From the IMG/VR virus record IMGVR_UViG_3300025668_000036, positions 1-27,867 of that record: 27,867 bases of DNA; one strand, given 5' to 3'. Within the stretch, counting starts at the first letter, position 1. Every line of letters begins with the position of its first letter. The DNA is from a virus. Of this stretch, positions 20,402 through 27,867 are shown in pieces. A program made the translations under genes and the position numbers. The notes under the pieces were generated by a model, which ran no database searches, was not told the DNA's origin, and saw nothing but the letters and a program-made list of their open reading frames with translations.

Positions 20402-21049
20402 ATGAGTGATTTGTATAACGATGGTAAAACATCAACAACAGCAGGAAATGTAGAAGCATCTTACGATGTTAAGGAAACGACTACTGAAAAAGATATTTAC
20501 TTTCAAGAGTTTAGAGAATTTGATTATGGTATTGATATTGAATCAAATATTATTTTAGTTCAGGATGAAATAGCACAAGGTATGGTATTTGATACAATAT
20601 CTAAAGTTAGATTACTTAGAAAAATTAATAAAGATTTAAAATCAGTAACGATTTTATTAAACTCACCAGGTGGTGATGTAGTAGAAACGTTAGCACTAAT
20701 CGATTACATTAGAACAATAAAAGATAACGAAGGGGTTGAAACGAACATTGTTTGTAGAGGTTCAGCGATGAGTGCAGCAGCACTTCTTCTAACTGCAGGA
20801 ACAGGTCTTAGAGCAGCATCCAAACATTCTAAGATTATGGTTCACCAACTTTCAACATTCAATATGGGTAAGTTAGAGGATGTTAAATCTAACGCTAAAT
20901 TCGCAGAACAATTAGAAGAAGATTGTAACACCATTATGGCTGAGTGTACGAACAAAGATAAAAAGTTTTGGAAAGAGAATCAAAGAACTGATTACTTCTT
21001 AAACGCAGAGGATGCATTGGAATTAGGAATAATCGATAAAATTATATAA
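20402..21049 (+). CDS. ClpP-like serine protease (215 aa)
   Basis: The ClpP fold is clear: TILLNSPGGDVVETLALIDYI (83-103), RGSAMSAAALLLTAG (119-133) with nucleophile S124, and KIMVHQL (144-150) with H148. The region of the third catalytic residue reads KENQRTDYFLNAEDALELGIIDKI; aligned by eye to E. coli ClpP, the Asp position is N193, so activity may be altered. The first ~40 residues are polar and may be an added tail or a prosequence. In phages, ClpP-like proteins serve as head maturation proteases or general proteases; position next to groES suggests the latter. Confidence 0.85.
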   Translation: MSDLYNDGKTSTTAGNVEASYDVKETTTEKDIYFQEFREFDYGIDIESNIILVQDEIAQGMVFDTISKVRLLRKINKDLKSVTILLNSPGGDVVETLALIDYIRTIKDNEGVETNIVCRGSAMSAAALLLTAGTGLRAASKHSKIMVHQLSTFNMGKLEDVKSNAKFAEQLEEDCNTIMAECTNKDKKFWKENQRTDYFLNAEDALELGIIDKII

Positions 21050-21060
21050 AACAAAAAGTT

Positions 21061-21369
21061 ATGGAATACAATTATAGACCTTTAGGGGATAGAGTAGTAG
21101 TAGAGATACTAAAAAGACACGATGAAAAAACCAAAGGTGGTTTATACAAACCATCAGGAGCTGATACCACAATGATGGGAACAGTAGTTTCCGTTGGTAG
21201 TGGGTTATTTACACATTCGGGTGCTAAAATCCCTATGATGACAAAAGTAGGAGATATAGTTCTATTAGAAGGAACTGGGTTCAAACACAAAAATGCTGGT
21301 AAAACTTACCACATTTATAGAGAGAGTGAGTTCTTATCTATATTAGATGAAAATGCAACTAACTCATAA
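21061..21369 (+). CDS. GroES-like co-chaperonin (102 aa)
   Basis: YRPLGDRVVVEILKR (5-19) is the Cpn10 opening. KTKGGLYKPSGADTTMMGTVVSVG (23-46) contains the mobile loop that binds GroEL, and VGDIVLLEGTGFK (63-75) completes the barrel. Length matches cellular GroES (~97). In T4 the co-chaperonin gp31 replaces GroES so GroEL can fold the capsid protein; this gene may do the same. It follows the clpP-like gene by 11 nt. Confidence 0.9.
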   Translation: MEYNYRPLGDRVVVEILKRHDEKTKGGLYKPSGADTTMMGTVVSVGSGLFTHSGAKIPMMTKVGDIVLLEGTGFKHKNAGKTYHIYRESEFLSILDENATNS

Positions 21370-21440
21370 TCAGTTAGTTACCACTATCACTATCACCCAA
21401 CTCATTGATAATCAAACACTTACAATAAAAAATAAAAAAT

Positions 21441-22214
21441 ATGATACACATTTTAGATGAAACAAAAATAACTGAGAACTATGAGAAGTTCCGAAAGTTA
21501 ATAAACCAAACATTTACAGGCGAAAGATTAGAATCTCTTAATAAGATGTACGATGTACTCGAAGATAGAATTATTCTAACCCCAGCCTCATCAACCGAAC
21601 ATTTCCACAACGCATTTGCTGGTGGATACTTAGACCACGTTCTTAGAGTTACTAGAAACGCAGTTAAAGTATTTGACTTACATACTGAGTTAGGTATTGG
21701 AGATGGTGGGTACGATAGAGAGACTGTAATCTTTACAGCACTACATCACGATTTAGGTAAGGTTGGTAATGATACTGATAGTTGGTATATTCCAAACGAT
21801 TCCCAATGGCACATTGAAAATCAAGGTAAGATTTATAAAACAAACTCATCAATGCATTGGATGAATCTAAACGATAGAACGTTTTGGATGTTAAATCATT
21901 TTGGTGTTAAGATTTCTGAAGTAGAATACTTAGGTATTAAACTTACAGATGGATTGTATGATGAGGGTAATAAGGAATACTATATTCAATACAATAAAGA
22001 TAATGCACTAAAGACTGGATTACCATATGTAATGCATCAAGCTGATATTATGGCAGCCAGATTTGAGAATGAAAGATTTCTAAAATTAAAACAGGGAACT
22101 CCTACTACTAAGAATGTTGGTGGTAGACCGGCGACTAAAAAGAAATTAGAAAACGTAGTAATGCCAAAGAAGATTGATTTCAAATCTATCTTTGGAGAAC
22201 AAACAGAGGCTTAA
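21441..22214 (+). CDS. HD-domain phosphohydrolase (257 aa)
   Basis: The HD metal ligands are visible: H66 in GGYLDHVLRV, H103-D104 in ALHHDLGKVG, then H199 and D202 in YVMHQADIMA. These give the H...HD...D pattern of metal-dependent phosphohydrolases. The C-terminal ~40 residues are basic and look like a tail. Proteins of this type are common in marine T4-like phages; nucleotides or cyclic nucleotides are possible substrates. It shares its stop with the next start. Confidence 0.8.
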   Translation: MIHILDETKITENYEKFRKLINQTFTGERLESLNKMYDVLEDRIILTPASSTEHFHNAFAGGYLDHVLRVTRNAVKVFDLHTELGIGDGGYDRETVIFTALHHDLGKVGNDTDSWYIPNDSQWHIENQGKIYKTNSSMHWMNLNDRTFWMLNHFGVKISEVEYLGIKLTDGLYDEGNKEYYIQYNKDNALKTGLPYVMHQADIMAARFENERFLKLKQGTPTTKNVGGRPATKKKLENVVMPKKIDFKSIFGEQTEA

Positions 22215-22495
22215 TGATGGAATTAATACAAATAATATTACCCACATCTATAATACTAATATTAATCTATATAGTTTGGAATCTAACTAGAAAAGTAGAA
22301 AAGCTAGAAGATGAGTTAGATACACAAGATGAATTTTTAGGTGGTTTGGATACTAAATTCAATGATGCACTCAAACGAATGCAAGAAATTGATAGAGTGG
22401 GTTCATTCGAAGCTGATGATGAAAGTGGGTTCATCTTTGAAAAGATAAAAGAAGTAATAGAGGATTTAAAAAACGAATATACAAATAGACCATAA
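22214..22495 (+). CDS. N-terminally anchored coiled-coil protein (93 aa)
   Basis: A membrane segment at about residues 5-23 (IQIILPTSIILILIYIVWNL) is followed by a coiled coil (KVEKLEDELDTQDEFLGGLDTKF, about 27-49) and an acidic tail. The start could be either of two adjacent ATGs (22214, 22217). TAATG overlaps bind it to both the HD gene and the sigma gene. Function unknown. Confidence 0.6.
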   Translation: MMELIQIILPTSIILILIYIVWNLTRKVEKLEDELDTQDEFLGGLDTKFNDALKRMQEIDRVGSFEADDESGFIFEKIKEVIEDLKNEYTNRP

Positions 22496-23217
22496 TGGCT
22501 AAAAAAAGAAGAAAAAGAAGTAAAAGATATTTTACTAAAATTACAGAGATGGCTATCAACGCATACAACGAAAGTGATGATACTGTTTTAAAGAATAAAA
22601 TTTATAATAGATTTATTCACTACCCATTTGATAAGTTATCAGAAAATGTAATTCATACCTATAAAACATATTACTTCGATGTACCTTATGAAGATGTGAA
22701 AGCAAATGTAGTAGCTTTCCTAAATGAAAAGATTCACAAGTTCAATGGGGAGAATGGTAGAGCTTTTTCTTACTTTACAGTAGTAGCTAGAAACTATTTG
22801 TTCAATGAGAATAATGCTAACTATGCCAGAATGAAATCAAAAACTGAAGTTAAGTATATTGATAGCTCTCGTAATATTACAAATGAGATTGTAGACCAAA
22901 ATAACAAAGAAGCTAAATCTGATTTTATAGACCATTTTACAAAATATATAGATTATCATTTATATACATTATTCCAAAAAGATAGAGATAGGGCAATTGC
23001 TGATTCAATAAATGAATTATTTAAAAACAGATATGATTTATATTCGTACAATAAGAAGGCACTCTACATACTTATTAGGGAGAGGACTGGAGTACACACT
23101 CAATACATAACCAAAGTAGTTGGAAAACTGAAAGGTATGTATGTAGAATTATACAGAGAGTATAATACAAAAGGTCACTTAACAGTGACTTACAAATTAA
23201 AGGATAATAATGGATAA
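22495..23217 (+). CDS. Late-transcription sigma factor, T4 gp55-like (240 aa)
   Basis: HKFNGENGRAFSYFTVVARNYLFNENN (81-107) is the region-2-like core typical of T4-type gp55, used for -10 recognition and polymerase binding. The N-terminus is very basic (AKKRRKRSKR). A C-terminal region (ALYILIRERTGVHTQYITKVVGKLK) looks helix-turn-helix-like. T4 gp55 redirects host RNA polymerase to late promoters with the sliding clamp. It lies immediately before the virion genes and overlaps the next gene by 8 nt. Confidence 0.85.
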   Translation: MAKKRRKRSKRYFTKITEMAINAYNESDDTVLKNKIYNRFIHYPFDKLSENVIHTYKTYYFDVPYEDVKANVVAFLNEKIHKFNGENGRAFSYFTVVARNYLFNENNANYARMKSKTEVKYIDSSRNITNEIVDQNNKEAKSDFIDHFTKYIDYHLYTLFQKDRDRAIADSINELFKNRYDLYSYNKKALYILIRERTGVHTQYITKVVGKLKGMYVELYREYNTKGHLTVTYKLKDNNG

Positions 23218-23578
23218 GGATACGGAATTATTTAAAGGAAAAACATTCTCAGATATAATGTCTGATGTTTACAACAATTCAAAAAAGAAGGATAGGCAAC
23301 TTAAACTTCTTATTGCTCAATTAGAACCATTGGTTAAAAATCTAAGTGATGCAACTGTTATTGTTCCTTTGATAAAAGAGTATATGGAAGTTTCCATAAA
23401 GAACGATGACCAGATTGTAAAATTAGCAGCTATAGTTCAGAGAATGATGAAAGATGCTAACTCAGGTGATGATGGCGGGTTTGGATTAAGTGATGATGAG
23501 AAAAAGCAATTAATATCAAACGCTAAAGAGATAGATAAAACTATCGAAGCATTACAGAATGTAGAAGAGGATATCTAA
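23210..23578 (+). CDS. Hypothetical helical protein before the baseplate genes (122 aa)
   Basis: Family not recognised. A mostly helical, charged protein with a small Gly/Asp-rich break (SGDDGGFGLSDDE, about 85-97). It overlaps the sigma gene by 8 nt and joins the next gene by TAATG. It may be a virion or assembly protein by context. Confidence 0.6.
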   Translation: MDKDTELFKGKTFSDIMSDVYNNSKKKDRQLKLLIAQLEPLVKNLSDATVIVPLIKEYMEVSIKNDDQIVKLAAIVQRMMKDANSGDDGGFGLSDDEKKQLISNAKEIDKTIEALQNVEEDI

Positions 23579-24582
23579 TGCCAGGTAAAGGAACGATAAC
23601 AGTAGGTACTGTACAAAAAATAACCTTAAAAGATTCTGATGTAAATGAAGTACACGCAATCCAATGCTTCAATCAAACTACAGTAAATCAACAAATTAAA
23701 GCATATCCATTTGATATGTCTATTAGAAGGATTCCATTAATCGGTGAATCTGTTATATTAATTCAAGGTACTTCTGGTGAAGCAAAGCCCGAAAAAAGAA
23801 ATTCTAATACAACATTCTATTATCTAAATCCGATATCAGTACAAAAGAATCCCCACAACAACGCATTACCAACATCCAAAACATTACTTTCAGCAGCCGC
23901 AGGAGCAGCAGGATACGCAGCAGCAGCCGCAGGTGTTCCAGGTATTAGTGGTGGTGGTTCTTCATCTAAATTAGGTAAAGGATTTTCTGAAAGAAGTGAT
24001 GTAGGTTCGGTTCAACCATTTATAGGTGATGTATTATTAGAAGGTAGATTCGGACACTCAATGAGATTTGGATATACACCCAACGGTTCGGATACAACTA
24101 AAACCCCAACTTGGAGTTCTTCAACTGATAATGACCCTATTACTATTATCTCTAATGGTAGAAAGAGTGGTGGTTCATATAACAAATTTATTATAGAGGA
24201 TGTTAATGATGACCTTTCATCTATATGGTTAGGTTCATCTCAGAAAATAAAACTAACCCCAGCACAAACTGGATTAGGTGGACTTCCTGCCCCTGGTAGT
24301 TATTCCAAACCATCAATAGTAATGAATTCCGATAGAATATTTCTAAACGCTAAAAACGAAAGTGTTATAATAGCTGCTAAAAAAGATATTATAAATGCAA
24401 CACCGGGTTGGCAGATGGAGATGGATAAACTATTTACTTTGATAGAGAAGTTAGCAAGTGAGTTAAAAGATTTAACCTCAGCAACTTCAACTTATGCAAC
24501 TGGGGTTGGACCTACAGGTCCGGCTACAAATGCTGGAAAAGTTGCCTCTATACTTAGTGATATAAAAGCAATGAAACAATAA
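23578..24582 (+). CDS. Baseplate hub/spike-like structural protein (334 aa)
   Basis: The first ~90 residues look like an OB-type beta domain (ITVGTVQKITLKDSDVNEVHAI ... PLIGESVILIQGTSGE). A linker of Ala and Gly/Ser follows (103-135). GDVLLEGRFGHSMRFG (150-165) is a motif I associate with gp5-like baseplate proteins of marine T4-like phages. SIVMNSDRIFLNAKNESVIIAAKKDI (about 243-268) resembles the repeated strands of a spike. No lysozyme domain is present, unlike T4 gp5. The context beside gp25- and gp6-like genes supports a baseplate role. Confidence 0.6.
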   Translation: MPGKGTITVGTVQKITLKDSDVNEVHAIQCFNQTTVNQQIKAYPFDMSIRRIPLIGESVILIQGTSGEAKPEKRNSNTTFYYLNPISVQKNPHNNALPTSKTLLSAAAGAAGYAAAAAGVPGISGGGSSSKLGKGFSERSDVGSVQPFIGDVLLEGRFGHSMRFGYTPNGSDTTKTPTWSSSTDNDPITIISNGRKSGGSYNKFIIEDVNDDLSSIWLGSSQKIKLTPAQTGLGGLPAPGSYSKPSIVMNSDRIFLNAKNESVIIAAKKDIINATPGWQMEMDKLFTLIEKLASELKDLTSATSTYATGVGPTGPATNAGKVASILSDIKAMKQ

Positions 24583-24583
24583 T

Positions 24584-25192
24584 ATGTCCGCACTTTGGCC
24601 CACATTCATACCAGTAGTAGGTGGTTACCTTAACTCATCTATAGAAGGAAAGACTCACGAAGAAACCGCTGAGAAGATAGCATCAGAGTATCATAAAGCA
24701 GTAAAACTTGCTAAGACATCACTCCATGCAAACCTACCATTGGTACAAGCACCATACGTTCCAATTAAGATGGCTATAATGAAAACGTTAAATGATATAA
24801 GGGAATCTGAAGGTAAACCAAAGTTACCTCACTTTTTAGATTGGGCTAACGCAACATCAACATATTGGTTATCAACCACAATGTCCCCAGCACCATTTCA
24901 TCCAGTCAATATGGGTTTATCAACAGCAACAGTTGGAGTACCTGCACCAATATCACATATCATAAATAATGGTGGGGTTATCCCAGCGTTACAAAACGAT
25001 TTGTTAACAGCATTCACACATACACAATCTGCAGTTCCATATGGTATTCCATTCGCAACAAAATTAGTAACTGCATTTAAGAATCATTTAACGACTGTTG
25101 GTGGATTACATACCGAATTAGTATTTCCAGGTTCACCTGCAACACCACTTCCACCATTTCCTTCACCACAACCTTGGGTTGGTTTGGTTTAA
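24584..25192 (+). CDS. Putative virion protein (202 aa)
   Basis: Family not recognised. It begins hydrophobic (LWPTFIPVVGGYL), has a helical region (30-80), then Ala/Pro/Gly-rich stretches and a Pro-rich end (SPATPLPPFPSPQPW). It has no catalytic motif. It is flanked by baseplate genes, 1 nt after the hub-like gene, so a structural or assembly role is likely. Confidence 0.6.
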   Translation: MSALWPTFIPVVGGYLNSSIEGKTHEETAEKIASEYHKAVKLAKTSLHANLPLVQAPYVPIKMAIMKTLNDIRESEGKPKLPHFLDWANATSTYWLSTTMSPAPFHPVNMGLSTATVGVPAPISHIINNGGVIPALQNDLLTAFTHTQSAVPYGIPFATKLVTAFKNHLTTVGGLHTELVFPGSPATPLPPFPSPQPWVGLV

Positions 25193-25241
25193 ATTGGTGT
25201 AAAACGAAAGTTTTTAATATTTATATATAAAGTACACAATT

Positions 25242-25721
25242 ATGAAAGCAAAAGAATTAGCACAATTATTGGAATTAGTAGTAAGAAAGGTTGTTCGTGA
25301 AGAACTTAAACCTATCATTACGGAAGTTAGAAATGCTTCTAAGCCAATTATCAAAGAAGTAAAAGTTAAAAAAAGAATAGTTGAAAAAGACCCACTAGAT
25401 ATTAATTTATCAGAACTTCTTTCTGAAGATAGTGGAACACCTAAAACAGAACAAAAAACATTTATTAAGAATCCAATGTTAAACGATATGTTAAATGAGG
25501 TAGCTGATAGTGGTGAGTGGAGAAATCTCAATGATACTCAATTCTCATCTAATCAAGCTCAATCATTTATGCAAGGTGGTTCTACTTCAGTAGCACCAAC
25601 CGTTGATATAGATGGTAGACCAATTGATACGAGCAATCCAGAAGTAGCAAATGTAATGGGAGCTATAACTAAAGATTATTCTCAATTGATGAAAGCGATT
25701 GATAAGAAGAAGGGTAGATAG
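25242..25721 (+). CDS. Putative baseplate-associated protein (159 aa)
   Basis: Family not recognised. The N-terminal 50 residues are a charged helix (LAQLLELVVRKVVREELKPIITEVRN); the rest is polar and probably extended. It starts after a 49-nt gap containing TTTATATATAAAG, a possible late promoter, and shares its stop with the gp25-like gene. Confidence 0.6.
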   Translation: MKAKELAQLLELVVRKVVREELKPIITEVRNASKPIIKEVKVKKRIVEKDPLDINLSELLSEDSGTPKTEQKTFIKNPMLNDMLNEVADSGEWRNLNDTQFSSNQAQSFMQGGSTSVAPTVDIDGRPIDTSNPEVANVMGAITKDYSQLMKAIDKKKGR

Positions 25722-26161
25722 TGATGGCTAAAGAGAGAAAAGAATATTTCTACAATCCTATAGACTTTAAAAAGGATGTTGCTGTTGGCATTAAACTACC
25801 ATTTGGGAAACCAAACGGATTGTTTACACTAAGTTATACAACTGAAGAGCAAGCAGTATCTAATTTGAAGAATCTATTATTGACTAAAAAAGGTGAAAGA
25901 CCATTTCAACCATTATTTGGTTCAGATGTGTACGCTCAACTATTTGAAAATATAGATTTGAACCTTAGTGATAGGATTTCAGAAACTCTCTCGAAAGATA
26001 TAAAATTTTGGTTACCTTATATAGTTATTGACAATATAGATATTGAAACAGAACCCGACAGAAATTTTGTAAGAATAAAATTAAGATTTAGGGTAACGGA
26101 GCAGGGTGCAAATAGACAAATAATAATATTTGTTGATTCAGCTGGAAGCGTAATAGAATAG
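25721..26161 (+). CDS. Baseplate wedge protein, gp25-like (146 aa)
   Basis: NLLLTKKGERPFQPLFGSDVYAQLFE (51-76) is the gp25/GPW signature around the conserved Glu-Arg, shared with type VI secretion TssE. The domain fills the protein, as in T4 gp25 (~132 residues). It nucleates sheath assembly in the baseplate wedge. Start at 25721 or the adjacent ATG at 25724. The gp6-like gene follows 9 nt later, as expected for a wedge module. Confidence 0.85.
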   Translation: MMAKERKEYFYNPIDFKKDVAVGIKLPFGKPNGLFTLSYTTEEQAVSNLKNLLLTKKGERPFQPLFGSDVYAQLFENIDLNLSDRISETLSKDIKFWLPYIVIDNIDIETEPDRNFVRIKLRFRVTEQGANRQIIIFVDSAGSVIE

Positions 26162-26170
26162 GTTAAAGAT

Positions 26171-27867
26171 ATGGCAAATAAAAAGAAATCAGATTTAGTA
26201 CAAAAGGATGTATCGTTAGTCGGTAGAGATTTTGGAGAGTTTAGAAAAAACCTAATTGAGTTTTCTAAAAACTACTTCCCAAATACTTACAATGATTTTA
26301 ACGAATCATCTCCTGGTATGATGTTTATGGAAATGGCATCGTATGTGGGTGATGTGTTATCATTCTATACAGATACACAATTAAGAGAATCGTTACTAAG
26401 TACAGCCGAAGAGAATGTAAACTTATTTAATATAGTAAACTCTTTAGGATATAAACCTAAGAATATTATTCCAGCATCAGTAACAATGGATGTATTTCAA
26501 TTAGTACCAGCAACTGGGGTTGGTGATAATGTAAAACCTGATTTTGATTACGCTATGACAGTTGGGGCTAATATGATTATTGGTTCTACGGATTATTCAG
26601 ATGTAGAGTTTACAACTATAGCTCCTATTGATTTTGCGTTCTCATCATCATTTGACCCAACAGAAATATCAGTATATCAAATAGATGAAAATACAAATGT
26701 ACCAGTTTACTATTTGTTAAAGAAACAAATTAAAGCTACTAGTGGTAAAGAGAAGGTAAAAACCTTTAATTTTACATCACCTAAGATATACGATAAGATT
26801 AAGATAGAAGAAGAAAACTTAGTTAGAATAAAAAACATTAAAGATTCAGATGGGGATACTTGGACTAGAGTTCCTTACTTAGCACAAGATACTGTATTTG
26901 AACAAATAGATAACAACGAAGATAACTCAACATACCTACACCAATACAGTGGTGATACACCATACCTCTTAGAACTTAACAGAGTTCCTAAAAGATATAC
27001 AACAAACTTTGAAGATGATGGTATAATGGTTATTGGGTTTGGAGCGGGTATATCATCTAATGCAGATGAAGAGATAATTCCTAATCCCGATAACGTAGGT
27101 TCAGCACTTTATGCAGAAAATCAGAATTTAGATACAACATTAGACCCATCTAACTTCTTATATACAAAAACCTATGGTGTTGCACCACAAAATACAACTC
27201 TTACTGTTACTTACTTAATAGGTAATGGTATTGTAGATAATGTTCCAGCTGGAGATTTAGTTAGTGTTGTATCAAGTAACACTATTTTCAAAAACGAAAT
27301 AAATTTAAACAAAAACTTAGTTTCATTTTGTAAACAATCAATAGCATGTTCAAATCCAAACGCAGCTGTTGGTGGTAAAACAACAGAATCTCAAGAAGAA
27401 ATTAGACAGAATGCTATGGCATTCTTCGCCGCTCAAAATAGAACTGTAACGAGAGAAGATTATGTAATGAGATGTTACGCACTTCCACCTCAATTCGGTT
27501 CAGTAGCAAAAGCATATTTAGTTCAAGACTATCAATTGGAAAATTCAAAAGTAGATGGTCAGTATATCAATACTGAGATTCCAAACCCATTAGCATTAAA
27601 TTTATATACTTGTGGTTATGATAATCAGAAAAACCTAACGGCTTTAAATCCAGCAACAAAGTATAATTTAAAAACTTATATATCATATCATAGATTGTTA
27701 ACAGATGCAGTTAATATTAAAGATGCACATGTTGTAAATATTGGTGTAAACTTTGAAATTGTAGTTTTACCTGAGTATAACTCTAACGAAGTTTTATTAA
27801 GAGCTATTGATAGATTAAAAAGTTACTTTGATATTGATAATTGGAGAATTAATGAACCAATTAATCT
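26171..27867 (+). CDS. Baseplate wedge protein, gp6/baseplate J-like (partial, 565 aa seen)
   Basis: The frame runs without a stop to the right edge. The N-terminus (SPGMMFMEMASYVGDVLSFY) matches the start of gp6/J-type wedge proteins. CSNPNAAVGGKTTESQEEIRQ, followed by an NRTVTREDYV motif, lies at about residues 395-440 and is the classic baseplate J region. T4 gp6 is ~660 residues, so roughly the last fifth is missing here. With the gp25-like protein it forms the wedge core. Confidence 0.85.
   Translation, partial: MANKKKSDLVQKDVSLVGRDFGEFRKNLIEFSKNYFPNTYNDFNESSPGMMFMEMASYVGDVLSFYTDTQLRESLLSTAEENVNLFNIVNSLGYKPKNIIPASVTMDVFQLVPATGVGDNVKPDFDYAMTVGANMIIGSTDYSDVEFTTIAPIDFAFSSSFDPTEISVYQIDENTNVPVYYLLKKQIKATSGKEKVKTFNFTSPKIYDKIKIEEENLVRIKNIKDSDGDTWTRVPYLAQDTVFEQIDNNEDNSTYLHQYSGDTPYLLELNRVPKRYTTNFEDDGIMVIGFGAGISSNADEEIIPNPDNVGSALYAENQNLDTTLDPSNFLYTKTYGVAPQNTTLTVTYLIGNGIVDNVPAGDLVSVVSSNTIFKNEINLNKNLVSFCKQSIACSNPNAAVGGKTTESQEEIRQNAMAFFAAQNRTVTREDYVMRCYALPPQFGSVAKAYLVQDYQLENSKVDGQYINTEIPNPLALNLYTCGYDNQKNLTALNPATKYNLKTYISYHRLLTDAVNIKDAHVVNIGVNFEIVVLPEYNSNEVLLRAIDRLKSYFDIDNWRINEPIN

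Noticed and set aside
25194-25224. Core promoter before the 25242 gene
   Set aside because: TTGG is followed by TATTTATA at 20 bp, not the 19 bp seen in all thirteen others, and the -7 box match is poor.

Overview
The window reads as part of a tailed, T4-like bacteriophage genome (myovirus lineage) that probably infects a Bacteroidota host. Phage evidence: a T4 gp55-type late sigma factor (22495-23217), a gp25-like baseplate wedge protein (25721-26161), a gp6/baseplate-J-like wedge protein that runs off the right edge (from 26171), a phage-style tRNA cluster, and many small overlapping genes, all on the + strand. Host evidence: thirteen promoters share a TTGG / N19 / TAnnTTnN core like the Bacteroidota -33/-7 promoter; most genes start after A-rich leaders without a Shine-Dalgarno; and 15187-15387 resembles the Bacteroidota-specific DUF4494 family. 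The DNA is AT-rich. The 11-base G run at the left end looks like a sequencing or assembly artefact.

Layout. (1) 1-5126: a terminator from an upstream gene, then small proteins, mostly of unknown function, including a zinc-ribbon peptide, an HExxH protein and several short membrane proteins. (2) 5130-7257: an RNA-rich region with tRNA-Leu(UAA), a compact structured RNA with a possible pseudoknot, tRNA-Arg(UCU), tRNA-Met(CAU), tRNA-Ser(UGA), tRNA-Ala(UGC), tRNA-Glu(UUC), a 2OG-oxygenase-like gene, and a tandem pair of aberrant tRNA-Gly(UCC)-like cloverleafs. (3) 7278-10355: a tightly overlapping run ending in methylglyoxal synthase, an acyl-CoA thioesterase and thymidylate synthase, then two small membrane proteins. 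(4) 10497-14350: a VWA/metallopeptidase-like protein and a MoxR/CobS-type AAA+ ATPase with related promoter cassettes. (5) 14450-18020: small unknown proteins and an Hsp20 chaperone. (6) 18110-22214: UV-damage endonuclease, a coiled-coil membrane protein, a ClpP-like protease, a GroES-like co-chaperonin and an HD phosphohydrolase. (7) 22214-27867: the late sigma factor followed by virion/baseplate genes.

How it works together (inference). The promoters fall into families. Seven of thirteen carry TTAACA-N5-TTAACA exactly 8 bp upstream of the -33 box, which looks like an activator site. Three carry a palindrome over the -7/start region followed by a leader hairpin that covaries. This suggests layered phage control of the host RNA polymerase, with the gp55-like factor serving late genes. 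The chaperone and protease set, ThyA and UvsE fit a lytic phage supporting protein folding, nucleotide supply and repair; methylglyoxal synthase and thioesterase are less usual metabolic cargo. The most novel items are the tRNA-Gly(UCC) pair lacking normal D- and T-loop signatures, the structured RNA beside tRNA-Leu, and the promoter/operator families.
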